A DNA stretch of 64,000 nucleotides, from contig NZ_JACJST010000008.1 of NCBI RefSeq assembly GCF_014698305.1, positions 62,001 through 126,000 on the forward strand, written 5' to 3'. Positions 14,603 to 23,561 of the stretch are shown one piece after another. The notes beneath the pieces are model-generated. The model was not told the origin of the DNA, did no database searches, and saw nothing but the letters and a program-made list of their open reading frames with translations. The stretch is from Anabaena lutea FACHB-196 (GTDB taxonomy: Bacteria; Cyanobacteriota; Cyanobacteriia; Cyanobacteriales; Nostocaceae). How positions within the stretch are numbered: the stretch's first letter is position 1; every line of letters starts with the position of its first letter. A program made the translations under genes and the position numbers.

Positions 14603-17071
14603 ATGTACTCAACACAAATACCTCCAAGTAATATCGAATGTGAATCAGCCGTTTTGGGCGGAATCCTCCTAGACCCCAAAGCTATCCACAGAGTAGTCAA
14701 AATTCTTCCAGAGCAAGCTTTCTACGTCCAATCTCATCAAACAATATATTCGGCTTGCGTTGCGCTCTATGAGCGACAAGAAGAAGTTAATCTGTTGTCC
14801 GTAACCAACTGGCTCCAAAATAATAAACAACTTACCGCAGTTGGAGGTAGGAGCAACCTCGCCCGAATATTTGATTCATGCATAAGTTCAGATAACATCG
14901 AAGAACTAGCCGACTTAATCAGCGAAAAATTTATAAGACGGCAGTTGTTTAGTCTGTCTCCGAAATTTGAAGCTCACGCACAGGACACTGAAAAACCCCT
15001 GGCATGGATACTAGAAGACTTAGAGCAACAAATTCTTCAGATTACCCAGTTGAGAAATTCCAAAGCTAAAGGTTACTGGAACAAAATTGACGATGTAGCG
15101 TTTGAACAGTTGTGTAAAGATTTAGAAGAAGTAGAGGATATCGAAAATTCAGCCCAGCGCGATTGGGCAATGAGAAAGTTATCTAAGAAATGGAAGTTTA
15201 GCAGTAAGAAGGAACTGCTAGATTTTCACGCTAAATGGCTCGACTCCAGAAACGTTACCACTACCTATTCTGCCAAAGAATACTTCCTTAAGTACGGTCA
15301 AAGTGAGCAAGATTGGTTGATACCTGGCTTCGTACCCAATCAATCAGTTATTGCCCTTTACGCGGACGGTGGTGTAGGTAAAACCCGACTAGCATTTACT
15401 TTAGCTAAACACATGGTAACAGGCGGAGATTTCGCCTACGAAGGTACAAATTCCGCGCCCATGAACACCCTTTTGATAGAAACTGACCAGGGACCGAGAA
15501 ATACCAGCAAGCTTTTAGAGATGCAAGATTTCTTGAGTGAGAATTGCGCTGGCAGGTTGACAATTTGTGATGAGTGGAGCGCTAACGAATTTGGTAAACT
15601 TCGCTCAATGTTGAGAAAACATCAATCACGACTGGTAATCATAGATTCTCTAACCTCAATATCAGTTGATAGCCTCTACTCAGAAAAAGAAGCTGAGTAT
15701 GCCCGTCCGCTGGTTCGCCTCCGTCACATTGCCAAAGAATTTAACTGTAGTTTTTTGGTAATTCACCACGCCAATGCCGGAGGCGACATGAGAGGCAGCC
15801 GCGCAATCAGAAATACAGTTGACGAGGTCTGGAAATTCACCAAGACCCAGAGCGAGATTGGGGACTTCAACACACTAGAAATTGAAAAAACCCGCAGTCG
15901 CGGGCCAGGTAAATATAAATTTAACTACGATGATGAAACTTGGGGCTGGAAGTTTGTTGGAAGACTGGAAGACAGCGTGATGGGTGACAGTACCAGCCAA
16001 AGTACTAATAATATGCAGCGTTGTCTGCAATTTTTACAGAAGAACAAAGGGATAGCGTTTGAAGCCGCAGAAGTAGCTGAAGTATTGGGCAGTAACAAAG
16101 ATTCGATTCGCCGTGACCTAAAACGAGCAGCGGGGGAAGGGTTGGTTAATTCTGGGCGATCAAGACGGGATAAGCGAGCCGTTGTTTATTACCTTGGAAA
16201 TAGAAGTGATCAATGTGATCAAGAACTGATCACATCGTTGATCACATCTCCATTCAGTCAGGGAGAGGGTTCTGGGAGATGTGATCAAAAACGGCCAAGT
16301 GATCAGCCATCTGATCAGTTTGAAAATAAAATCAACTCTGAGCAGATGGCCGTTATGGCCGTTATTGATCACATCGACCTCAAACCCTTGCAAATAGCGG
16401 AAAAAGAAGTGATCAGCGAAGTGATCACTTCTAAACCGACTGATCACTTTAGTACAGAACTAGTACAACAGGCAGAAACAGCACCCGTTGACAAATTCGC
16501 CTGCCCACCACCTGTTGACATGACCTATGACCCCGCAGCAAATGCCGAATTGCTGAAAGAAGCTTTGCACGATGAATCCTGGGAGATGATTACCGAGCTA
16601 ACCGAGGCGTGGACAGCTAAGTTTAAAAAAGAGGTATGGCTCCACTTGTCGGAGGAGGAGCGCGATGCCATCAAAAATATGAAGCCCAAAGAAGTGCTAA
16701 TTTTCAAGGACGGAATTTTACCTGTATTTGTAGAGAAAGAGCAGTACTTCTCTGTGCCTCATCAGGTGATGGTGAAGATATTCATGATTAATGACGTTAT
16801 CAAGGAATGTACCTGCGAAATTCCGATAGGGAAAAAGGTAATTCGCTCTGACGTGAAGTTTCATGATTTAAAAGCGGGTGCAGGTTCGTATTTCTGGGAG
16901 TTGCGTCCAGGGGATAGAGTGAAAATTTGCATCGGTGAAAATGCGGGCAAAGAAGCGACCGTATCGTCCCAGATGCCTAACCAGGGACCAGTGTTCCTGA
17001 AAATCGATGGGATGAGGGCTTCAAAAAGTAGTAAAACGCCATACTGGGGACACCAGATTGAAAAACTATGA
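14603..17071 (+). CDS. Replication protein: DnaB-N, AAA ATPase, winged helix
   Basis: An 822-aa protein. Residues 5-115 resemble the DnaB helicase N-terminal domain (NIECESAVLGGILLDP). A RepA/AAA_25-type ATPase follows: Walker A DGGVGKT (255-261), Walker B LVIIDSL (344-350) and the VIHHANAGGDMRGSRAI segment (386-402). A winged helix lies at about 468-532. A low-complexity linker (534-615) and a C-terminal KOW/SH3-like region complete it. GGGAGG eight bases before ATG sets the start. It probably initiates or unwinds replication of the excised element; the DNA encoding its linker carries eleven TGATCA sites. Confidence 0.85.
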   Translation: MYSTQIPPSNIECESAVLGGILLDPKAIHRVVKILPEQAFYVQSHQTIYSACVALYERQEEVNLLSVTNWLQNNKQLTAVGGRSNLARIFDSCISSDNIEELADLISEKFIRRQLFSLSPKFEAHAQDTEKPLAWILEDLEQQILQITQLRNSKAKGYWNKIDDVAFEQLCKDLEEVEDIENSAQRDWAMRKLSKKWKFSSKKELLDFHAKWLDSRNVTTTYSAKEYFLKYGQSEQDWLIPGFVPNQSVIALYADGGVGKTRLAFTLAKHMVTGGDFAYEGTNSAPMNTLLIETDQGPRNTSKLLEMQDFLSENCAGRLTICDEWSANEFGKLRSMLRKHQSRLVIIDSLTSISVDSLYSEKEAEYARPLVRLRHIAKEFNCSFLVIHHANAGGDMRGSRAIRNTVDEVWKFTKTQSEIGDFNTLEIEKTRSRGPGKYKFNYDDETWGWKFVGRLEDSVMGDSTSQSTNNMQRCLQFLQKNKGIAFEAAEVAEVLGSNKDSIRRDLKRAAGEGLVNSGRSRRDKRAVVYYLGNRSDQCDQELITSLITSPFSQGEGSGRCDQKRPSDQPSDQFENKINSEQMAVMAVIDHIDLKPLQIAEKEVISEVITSKPTDHFSTELVQQAETAPVDKFACPPPVDMTYDPAANAELLKEALHDESWEMITELTEAWTAKFKKEVWLHLSEEERDAIKNMKPKEVLIFKDGILPVFVEKEQYFSVPHQVMVKIFMINDVIKECTCEIPIGKKVIRSDVKFHDLKAGAGSYFWELRPGDRVKICIGENAGKEATVSSQMPNQGPVFLKIDGMRASKSSKTPYWGHQIEKL
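16207..16446 (+). repeat. Eleven TGATCA sites inside the replication gene (origin candidate)
   Basis: TGATCA starts at 16207, 16216, 16227, 16239, 16282, 16300, 16312, 16366, 16410, 16422 and 16441. Chance would give far less than one in 240 bp. The sites fall in two reading frames (GAT CA as DQ or DH, TG ATC A as LIT or VIS), so protein sequence alone does not explain them. Lambda-type phages also keep their origin iterons inside the initiator gene. Confidence 0.7.
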
Positions 17072-17352
17072 CTAGCCCGTGGCGATTGGCTGCACGTTCA
17101 GCAATTCGGAGTGCGATCGCTCAACTACCACCGGATTGCGATCGCATCCAAATCAAAAAAGCAATTGATGCGGCTTACCCATTTGGAGCCAGAGAATATC
17201 ATCCCTACAAAATTTGGTTAAGCGAACGGGCTGATGCATTTCATGAACTGGGGCTTCTTGACCCTAAGAAACCGAAGCCCAAAATGCCTAAAAAGAAAAA
17301 ACCACCCATTAACCCCGACGGTGTAGTGGATGGTCAACTAAGTTTGTGGTGA
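17068..17352 (+). CDS. Hypothetical protein coupled to replication gene
   Basis: A 94-aa basic protein whose ATG overlaps the replication gene's stop codon (ATGA). The first 60 residues look folded (PWRLAARSAIRSAIAQLPPD). Then comes a Lys/Pro-rich segment and a short end DGQLSLW. Tails of the QLSLW kind resemble sliding-clamp-binding motifs, but this is speculative. It may assist replication. Confidence 0.6.
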   Translation: MTSPWRLAARSAIRSAIAQLPPDCDRIQIKKAIDAAYPFGAREYHPYKIWLSERADAFHELGLLDPKKPKPKMPKKKKPPINPDGVVDGQLSLW

Positions 17353-17353
17353 T

Positions 17354-17644
17354 TCATTCAACACATTTATCAAGCTTGGCTTCTATCCGGTCAAGCTTGG
17401 CACCGAATCTTTTTCCTTGCCCTTGAATTTTTTCAGTTAAACTTTCTCTCGCGGCATGAGAATCCTGAATGTGTAAATCTAATCTTTTATCGAGGGAAGT
17501 AACTAGCTTGCCGAGAGAATCGCCCACAGCATCAATTTCTTTGTAAATTGCCGCTTTTTCACCAGCCGCCTTCCATGTAAGCCAAATAATTGATGGTAGT
17601 TGCATTAATGCAATTTCCATCAAATCACTGATATTATTTTTCAT
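17354..17644 (-). CDS. Small coiled-coil protein, last gene of leftward operon
   Basis: A 96-aa protein with a hydrophobic N-terminal segment (about 12-25) and a heptad-patterned helix over the rest (SLDKRLDLHIQDSH, ending AKLDRIEAKLDKC). It could be membrane-associated. The stop faces the rightward 94-aa gene with only one base between them. It follows the 115-aa gene by 3 bp. Confidence 0.6.
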   Translation of the reverse strand: MKNNISDLMEIALMQLPSIIWLTWKAAGEKAAIYKEIDAVGDSLGKLVTSLDKRLDLHIQDSHAARESLTEKIQGQGKRFGAKLDRIEAKLDKCVE

Positions 17645-17647
17645 TTA

Positions 17648-17995
17648 TTAACCAACGAATCCTACTCCCTCCCAAACTCTAACCGTAATATCGGGTATCC
17701 ACAGTCTGGGTTTTATTTCCAAGTTACCCAAGATATCCGCCGCATCAAGCTCTAATGTTTGATACCCAATATATAGCCGCCGCCATCGGGTGTAGAAATT
17801 ATTCCCCGGTGACTCAGGAAGCGTAGTAAATGGGGCGAGATGAGCAACAAAGTTAATATCCCATCCCCCAATCTTGCTTAATTCAATTGCCACCAATCGG
17901 CTAGTAAAAGGATGAATTACTACAATCTTCGGCCGTGGGTTGGTATGAAGATTGTAGTAACTAGCCTGGAAAATTTTACTCCAGGTGATAGGCAT
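17648..17995 (-). CDS. Hypothetical 115-aa protein of leftward operon
   Basis: A 115-aa, aromatic-rich protein (FTTLPESPGNNFYTRWRRL, LWIPDITVRVWEG), probably beta-rich. Spacing to neighbours is 3 and 7 bp, so it is clearly part of the leftward operon. No family recognised; a structural or surface role is possible from the company it keeps. Confidence 0.6.
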   Translation of the reverse strand: MPITWSKIFQASYYNLHTNPRPKIVVIHPFTSRLVAIELSKIGGWDINFVAHLAPFTTLPESPGNNFYTRWRRLYIGYQTLELDAADILGNLEIKPRLWIPDITVRVWEGVGFVG

Positions 17996-18002
17996 TATTG
18001 AA

Positions 18003-18230
18003 TTAAGGTATTATAGTAACGCTGCTTTCCGCCGCTACGTAAGCAACATCAGCATTGATGGTCTGAGTCTGAATACTGCCTTGCACGAATCGCGCATCAG
18101 TCTGAGTTTCAATAAAATCACTGGAATCAATTGCATTTGCAACTGTAGACTCTATGAAAGCTGTTCCGTTCCAATAAGCGTCTACATTTCCTGCTGTATT
18201 CTTCCGAACAACAATATATCCTGCTGCCAT
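18003..18230 (-). CDS. Hypothetical 75-aa protein, phage-structural-like composition
   Basis: A 75-aa protein rich in Ala, Thr, Val and Ser (GYIVVRKNTAGNVDAYWNG, then ADVAYVAAESSVTIIP). The composition resembles small phage tail or fibre-associated proteins. It precedes the 115-aa gene by 7 bp. Confidence 0.6.
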   Translation of the reverse strand: MAAGYIVVRKNTAGNVDAYWNGTAFIESTVANAIDSSDFIETQTDARFVQGSIQTQTINADVAYVAAESSVTIIP

Positions 18231-18287
18231 CTTTGAAAATCTCCTACATCAACTTGATTGCTTTAAAAGTAGAAAAATGCGAATAAA

Positions 18288-18659
18288 TTAATAGGTAAAT
18301 CGGCGACGGCGAACAGGAGCCACGCGAATAATATCCTGTCCAAGATATTTACTGTTTTTTGCGTCTACGGCTATGGTGTCAGCCTTAGTAGGGGAACAAA
18401 GAACAACAGCCCGTCTATCCTGTCCACCCTTGGTGTAATACAGGGCAACAGGGAAGCACCCATTCAAAAGCGCATCTGCAACTCCTGACCCTACAAGGGT
18501 TTTACCAGTAGGAACCTCGCCTGTAGCAGATTCATCCCATCCAAGGTCCGATGCAACACCCGACACTGATGTTTTTCTTGCTTTGATCTTGACGACTTTG
18601 TTATTCGGCAACTCAACAAAGTACGTTGTCTTTTTACCAGCTGGGGTAGGAGTCGCCAT
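18288..18659 (-). CDS. Hypothetical 123-aa basic protein
   Basis: A 123-aa protein with a predicted beta-rich fold and a very basic end (VAPVRRRRFTY). The start MATPTPAGKKTTYFVELP is Pro/Lys/Thr-rich. The arginine tail could bind nucleic acid or a partner protein. Member of the leftward operon; no family recognised. Confidence 0.6.
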   Translation of the reverse strand: MATPTPAGKKTTYFVELPNNKVVKIKARKTSVSGVASDLGWDESATGEVPTGKTLVGSGVADALLNGCFPVALYYTKGGQDRRAVVLCSPTKADTIAVDAKNSKYLGQDIIRVAPVRRRRFTY

Positions 18660-18762
18660 ACATTAACCATTGGACTACAACGCAAATCCTAGCAATGGAT
18701 ATAGCGCTTCGTAAGTCATGGAAACTTCATAAAGTTTCCTTCTTTTGACACACAATTCACGG

Positions 18763-19587
18763 TTAAAGCAGAATTAGACCTCCATGCCTGTAGGTTGTAT
18801 CTACAAGCATGAGAGGCTGCGGACTGCCTGGTATCTCCATATAAGAATATCGAAAGAATACATTCGCTGTGGGACGGTATCGCTTTATCAAGCGTTGCTT
18901 CCCATAAACCAACTGCTTCTCTGACTTTTTATAGTTCGGTCGTTTGGGCTTATTTTCGCTCAACCTATCAACGTCATAAGGTGTATTTGTTAGCTGCAAC
19001 ATTCTTTTTATTATGTCAACGGCATCACCTTCAGAGTTTGAATAAATTCGCAGTCGATAACCTTTCTCTTTGTGAAAGTATATGTATTGATTCTTTCCCT
19101 TGGTTATGCGAATCCCGTTATTGCCTTGAATAAAAAGAGATTTGATTTCCGTGGCCAGCGAAAGAGCTTTTGCTGGAGTGATACTTGATTGGGTTTCATT
19201 CATCAGACGAAAACTGTAGCAAGCATCAACTTTAGTTAATCCTTTGGGAACACTTTCTGCATCTTGAGAGAAATAAAGGTAAACAATAGGATGTCCCTCT
19301 ACGGGAGGATCATATTTATCATGGCTGCCAAAGATAACTGCTAAGTTAGAGCGTCCATAACCCAAAATATCGTAAAAAAGCCTGTGTCGTGCAGCCATAC
19401 AAAGCTCGTTATCCTCATCAGTCATAGTACAGGCGCTTCTTAGCCTATCTCGCGGCGTTGCGACGTTCGGTATCCAGCTATCTCCTAAGTCCTTGAAATA
19501 CAGCGCTACCTGTTTGTTAAATTGTTGTCGAGTGACACTTTGTAAATGTTCAAAGCTACCAGGATTTTCGGGTAAGTTATTAGTCAT
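18763..19587 (-). CDS. Hypothetical 274-aa protein of leftward operon
   Basis: A 274-aa soluble protein, mixed alpha/beta, without transmembrane segments. Features include RDRLRSACTMTDEDNELCMA, a YIYFHKEKGYRLRIYS strand pair and a basic stretch KPKRPNYKKSEKQL. Its start overlaps the end of the long coiled-coil gene by 8 bp. Two in-frame Cys and no catalytic motif I can name. It may be a structural or assembly protein. Confidence 0.6.
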   Translation of the reverse strand: MTNNLPENPGSFEHLQSVTRQQFNKQVALYFKDLGDSWIPNVATPRDRLRSACTMTDEDNELCMAARHRLFYDILGYGRSNLAVIFGSHDKYDPPVEGHPIVYLYFSQDAESVPKGLTKVDACYSFRLMNETQSSITPAKALSLATEIKSLFIQGNNGIRITKGKNQYIYFHKEKGYRLRIYSNSEGDAVDIIKRMLQLTNTPYDVDRLSENKPKRPNYKKSEKQLVYGKQRLIKRYRPTANVFFRYSYMEIPGSPQPLMLVDTTYRHGGLILL

Positions 19588-21619
19588 TGGCGTTAAATAT
19601 GTCGGTGATATCTATCTCAGGAAACGCGAGTAAAGTTTCTTTCGATGTGTCTTGTTGTTGTTTTATTTTCTTCGCATCATCCGCCTTGACTCCATCTTTC
19701 TTTCCCTCGTCTTGGTTTACAGCTTTTACTAATTCAGTTGTTGAGTCTGTCAACTGGGTTACTGAATTAACCACGTCAAGAGGGATTTGAGTAACCATTT
19801 GAACGGTGGAAGCGGTCTGATTTAGCTTCTCTAGTTTGATTAAAATTTGATTATCATAATTAGGGCTAGGGTTCATCCAATTGTAGGCTTTCTCTCCAAC
19901 TACGCCCCAAATCCTGAGAGCGTTTCCTATTCTTCCTTGTTGCCCTCCGACAATCTCTAAGGCATTTGTAATCGTATTGCCAAGGTCAAAAACATTATTC
20001 AAGACATTCGATGTAGCCTGATAGATTCTGTTAGCTTTAGCCCAAGAGTTAGAAAGATTTGTATAATTAGTCTCTCCTACAATTCCCTTAATAACATTCT
20101 CAACAGTGCTATTTATGGCTTCACCAACATTAAAAGTATTCCCCGCGTCATCCTTGGGGATTATTAAAGTAAGTACGTTGGTCAATGCTCCTACCAAAGT
20201 TTGAACAATATCATTGCTTAACATTGCAGCATTATGAACTGTAGCCGCAAAGGTAAGAATATTCAGCGCTCTATCGAGTTGGAGCCACTTAAACCCAGCT
20301 ACCAACTTGAGAGAAACCGCAGTAACAGCAGCTTGTACATTTTTTGTCAGAGCCAAATTGGCTGTTGTTGTTATGTCGATTTTTTTCAGCAGCCCCAAAT
20401 CGGGATTGTTGTAATTGTTTGTTGTGTAATTATTGATAATTGTCACGCTCTTACCTACCCCTACCTTTAACGCCCCTATGGCGGCTTTTATTGCATTAAT
20501 CGCAAGCCAAATTGCTGCTACTTCAATAGAGAAGGTGGCAATTTTAGCAAGTATTTCTGGAATTTTATCCGTTAATGGTTTCAGCTTTTGAAGCTCTTGA
20601 AGTACGCCGGATTTAATTTTATTAAGTTCACCTCCGAAGTCATTTTTTAGTTTATTCAGTTCCTTGAGTAAATCAACATTGATTTTTTCAAGTGCTTTAA
20701 GAAATTCAGTTTTTATATTTTCAATTGTCTTGAGCAGATCAACGTTGATTTTTTCAATGGACTTGAGCAAATCGGCATTGATTTTTTGAATTGTCGCATT
20801 GATACTCTTTATTTGAGAATTCAAGGATGCAACCAATTCATTGATTTTGACTTGTAAAGCACTGAGGGATGATTTAATCCCAGCAACTACTTTCTCTAGT
20901 CCGATGACTCTATCTTGCAACCTTAGTAAAGCATTCTTTGTAGAATTGGTTAAAAATTTAATTTCATCTTTAATAAATGCCTCTAATCGCTTCATGGCAT
21001 TTAATGCGGATTTTTCTAGAAATTTAATATTTTCTAGTGCAGCTTCAGCCCTAGTTAGGGCTTTTTCTGCTTTCCCTTCGGCTTTCACCGCAATAGTAGC
21101 TGCTGCTCGTGCGTCGTCCTTCGCTGATTGGATAAGTGGCAATATCTTGGAAAAGTCGATACCATTTTTTGATAATAAACTTATTATCAAATTCAATCCT
21201 TCGGAGAAAAGCCAACTCAAAATAGCTGATTTAAGAAGGAAAGGGATTGACTTCCCCAAAGCCGCTAACCCAGCTTGAAGAAGTTTTATATCTATTTTTA
21301 ATGTCGCTATCTCCTGAGTTTTTATTGCTAAATCAGCCGAAATTTTACCGATAGTTTGAAATACATTCTCTACTTTCTTTAGGGCTTCGTCGGACTTCTT
21401 CAAGGCTTGATTAGCGATATTCTTTGTTTTTAGTAAGTCAGACTCTATTCGTTTTAACCTACCTTCAATCCCTCCTAAAACTGCATCATTTGGACCAGGT
21501 TGTTGACCCTGAATTCTATCTACCATCTCGGAAACTGCCTCAAGCCCTTCCTGGAGAAGGTCCACCGACGTGTTTACAGCTTTTGGGAGAATCTCCCATG
21601 CTGGTTTAATTGGGATCAT
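19580..21619 (-). CDS. Long coiled-coil protein with hydrophobic segments, tape-measure-like
   Basis: A 679-aa protein and the largest product of the leftward operon. The first 370 residues are mostly heptad-patterned helix with near-repeats of KINVDLLK. Hydrophobic stretches occur near 123-150 and 365-390. A short Asn-rich turn (INNYTTNNYNNPD, about 400) is followed by more amphipathic helix. Length, coiled coils and hydrophobic patches resemble phage tape-measure proteins or a rod-like surface protein. ATGA-type overlap couples it to the collagen-like gene. Confidence 0.7.
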   Translation of the reverse strand: MIPIKPAWEILPKAVNTSVDLLQEGLEAVSEMVDRIQGQQPGPNDAVLGGIEGRLKRIESDLLKTKNIANQALKKSDEALKKVENVFQTIGKISADLAIKTQEIATLKIDIKLLQAGLAALGKSIPFLLKSAILSWLFSEGLNLIISLLSKNGIDFSKILPLIQSAKDDARAAATIAVKAEGKAEKALTRAEAALENIKFLEKSALNAMKRLEAFIKDEIKFLTNSTKNALLRLQDRVIGLEKVVAGIKSSLSALQVKINELVASLNSQIKSINATIQKINADLLKSIEKINVDLLKTIENIKTEFLKALEKINVDLLKELNKLKNDFGGELNKIKSGVLQELQKLKPLTDKIPEILAKIATFSIEVAAIWLAINAIKAAIGALKVGVGKSVTIINNYTTNNYNNPDLGLLKKIDITTTANLALTKNVQAAVTAVSLKLVAGFKWLQLDRALNILTFAATVHNAAMLSNDIVQTLVGALTNVLTLIIPKDDAGNTFNVGEAINSTVENVIKGIVGETNYTNLSNSWAKANRIYQATSNVLNNVFDLGNTITNALEIVGGQQGRIGNALRIWGVVGEKAYNWMNPSPNYDNQILIKLEKLNQTASTVQMVTQIPLDVVNSVTQLTDSTTELVKAVNQDEGKKDGVKADDAKKIKQQQDTSKETLLAFPEIDITDIFNAND

Positions 21620-22488
21620 AGGAAATTCTTTATGCCTCTAATTAGAAAAGTGAATGCTTTAACGAGGAAATTGAAGCTTTGAACCTTATTGACCAGTTGA
21701 ACACCTATTCCATCTAATTGATTGATGTAATTCTCTAGATCACCAACCCGTTTTTTTAGCGATGAATCTTGTTCACCGGGTTTACCATCGTAGCCACGTT
21801 CACCACGCTCACCCTTAGCACCGGGTTTACCATCGTAGCCACGTTCACCCTTAGCCCCTGGCTTACCGTCATAACCATCGTAGCCACGTTCACCACGCTC
21901 ACCTTTAGCACCGGGTTTACCATCGTAGCCACGTTCACCACGCTCACCTTTAGCACCGGGTTTACCATCGTAGCCACGTTCACCACGCTCACCCTTAGCA
22001 CCGGGTTTACCATCGTAGCCACGTTCACCACGCTCACCCTTAGCACCGGGTTTACCATCGTAGCCACGTTCACCGCGCTCACCCTTAGCACCGGGTTTAC
22101 CATCGTAGCCACGTTCACCGCGCTCACCCTTAGCACCGGGAATACCAGCCTTATTCAATGCTTGTTTAGCCAAACCCAACGCCTGATTAGCGATACCTTT
22201 AGCCGCAGTTAGCTGAGAAAGAACAGTTGACATCTGTGATTCCAAAGCAGAAACTCTTTGTTCTAACCCCTTATCACCGAGAAGGCTATTTATAAGTGCA
22301 AGGATTTGATTGTAAGCTTCGTTAACAGCCTGACTAATAATATTGGCTCTATCCGATTTAGGAATATATTTATTTAATTTATTCTCCAATTCCGCTAACT
22401 CTGCCTTAGTGGCGAATTTACCATTCAAGGCTTCAACAGCAGCAGTCAGCGCCGCAATTTGATTTGAAATTTCATCGCAACTGCTCAT
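21616..22488 (-). CDS. Collagen-like Gly-X-Y repeat protein
   Basis: A 290-aa protein. Residues 1-115 form a helical, coiled-coil stalk (AELAELENKLNKYI). Residues about 116-237 are a near-perfect Gly-X-Y triplet run built from GAKGERGERGYDGKP. A helical tail of about 50 residues ends FLIRGIKNFL. Bacterial and phage collagen-like proteins trimerise into rods, often as fibres or spikes. Neighbouring long coiled-coil and Cys-rich genes suggest a shared surface structure. Confidence 0.85.
   Translation of the reverse strand: MSSCDEISNQIAALTAAVEALNGKFATKAELAELENKLNKYIPKSDRANIISQAVNEAYNQILALINSLLGDKGLEQRVSALESQMSTVLSQLTAAKGIANQALGLAKQALNKAGIPGAKGERGERGYDGKPGAKGERGERGYDGKPGAKGERGERGYDGKPGAKGERGERGYDGKPGAKGERGERGYDGKPGAKGERGERGYDGYDGKPGAKGERGYDGKPGAKGERGERGYDGKPGEQDSSLKKRVGDLENYINQLDGIGVQLVNKVQSFNFLVKAFTFLIRGIKNFL
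21778..22142 (-). repeat. 45-bp tandem repeats encoding collagen-like triplets
   Basis: About eight copies of a 45-bp unit (15 residues, GAKGERGERGYDGKP), with one copy shortened and one lengthened by YDG. The units are almost identical in DNA, which points to recent slippage. The repeats also create long empty frames on both strands. Confidence 0.9.
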
Positions 22489-22499
22489 AAATATTTAAT

Positions 22500-23015
22500 T
22501 TATTTAATAGATAAAACTTTTTTTGTCAGTGCAGAAAGCAGGTTAAAAATCGTCGCACAATCTAAACAGCAATCTCCACAATCCAATGTATTTTCGGGAC
22601 AGCAATCCTTTTCCTCCACAGAATTGGGGTCTATTATGATGTACGTAAAAAGTTGTCCATCATCAGTAATTTTTAATGTGTATCCAGTGGGAGTAAAAAC
22701 CGCCTCTGTAATCACGAAGGAGCCTCTACTATTGCACAAGACGTTTCTTGTATTGGGGTAAAGCGGCGGCTCTGGCTGACCGTTTCTCGTTAAATGCCTC
22801 CAGCCGTACATACAAGAACCTAATGGCAGAACAGTACTACCCCAGACATCTGTGGATACTCCTGAGAAATTTTCAATGTAAATTGTGAATTCTTCGCTCC
22901 CCTTAAAGCCTATTCTCCAGTTTCCCTGCTCGATGATTTCATAGGAGTAATTCTGGGGATTATTGATGAGATGCTCCCCACCTTCATCCCAGATAATTCT
23001 GCATACTTCGGTCAT
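22500..23015 (-). CDS. Hypothetical protein with C-terminal Cys cluster
   Basis: A 171-aa, beta-rich protein with many aromatic residues. Near its end eight Cys are packed closely (CCPENTLDCGDCCLDC), a pattern suited to disulfide knotting or metal binding. A short helix follows. The collagen-like gene is 11 bp downstream. Covalent cross-linking of a fibre is a possible role. Confidence 0.6.
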   Translation of the reverse strand: MTEVCRIIWDEGGEHLINNPQNYSYEIIEQGNWRIGFKGSEEFTIYIENFSGVSTDVWGSTVLPLGSCMYGWRHLTRNGQPEPPLYPNTRNVLCNSRGSFVITEAVFTPTGYTLKITDDGQLFTYIIIDPNSVEEKDCCPENTLDCGDCCLDCATIFNLLSALTKKVLSIK

Positions 23016-23068
23016 TGTACCTGCCCAAGTTTTTAAATTAAGAGAGCGGTTTCGCCCTCTTAGAATAT

Positions 23069-23398
23069 TTAGTAGTCGTCTGGGTCTAATGTTGATCCAG
23101 AATCAATCTTGGCTAGGTTTATTGTTAGCTGATCAACGCGGTAGGAATCATTATTTGTCCCGCGATTTGTAAAACTAGCAAATCCTGTCTCTATATATAT
23201 GCTTTGGTCGGTGTTTGCGTCAAAAGCTGTTTGAGTTAAAAACGACTTAGCAAATAGAATAATTGCCGCCAATAAACTTTCAGCTGTATTGCTTGGCGAT
23301 GCTGTTAATCCTGGTAAGTCTGCTTTAGTAATTGTTACCGTTGTCGCGGTTTGTGAAGCACCACTTCCAAACACTTGAGTGATTGTTGGTTCAGCCAT
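23069..23398 (-). CDS. Hypothetical Thr/Ser-rich protein, first gene of leftward operon
   Basis: A 109-aa protein rich in Thr, Ala and Ser (GSGASQTATTVTITKADLPG) ending in acidic LDPDDY. The composition resembles small structural proteins of phages or surface layers. It heads the operon, next to the right boundary of the element, so the operon promoter should lie between 23399 and 23500. Confidence 0.6.
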   Translation of the reverse strand: MAEPTITQVFGSGASQTATTVTITKADLPGLTASPSNTAESLLAAIILFAKSFLTQTAFDANTDQSIYIETGFASFTNRGTNNDSYRVDQLTINLAKIDSGSTLDPDDY

Positions 23399-23495
23399 GT
23401 TGGCACTAATAGTTAGATAATCTAATTATTTTAGTAGAAATTGAGTAGTATTTTTTTATCTCAGAGCCTGGTAATTGAGAATAAAATATTATGAT

Positions 23496-23515
23496 TTGAG
23501 TAGCAAATGAGTAGT
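23496..23515 (+). promoter_or_regulatory. GAGTAG double motif at right end (candidate arm site)
   Basis: This block differs at one base from 9992-10011. It lies 46 bp inside the right attachment copy, with a third TTGAGTAGT at 23441. The same orientation at both ends suits recombinase or excisionase binding. Confidence 0.55.
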
Positions 23516-23561
23516 ATTTTCGAGGCGACAAGCTGAAACCATCGTGGCTGATAAGTCAAGT

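Noticed and set aside
16160-16447. 95-aa minus-strand frame over the TGATCA cluster
   Set aside because: The palindromes create similar codons on both strands; the plus-strand replication protein is the real product.
21756-22212. Long frames of 126 and 147 aa on both strands across the collagen repeats
   Set aside because: They are produced by the stop-free 45-bp repeat unit in other frames; the Gly-X-Y frame is the sensible one.
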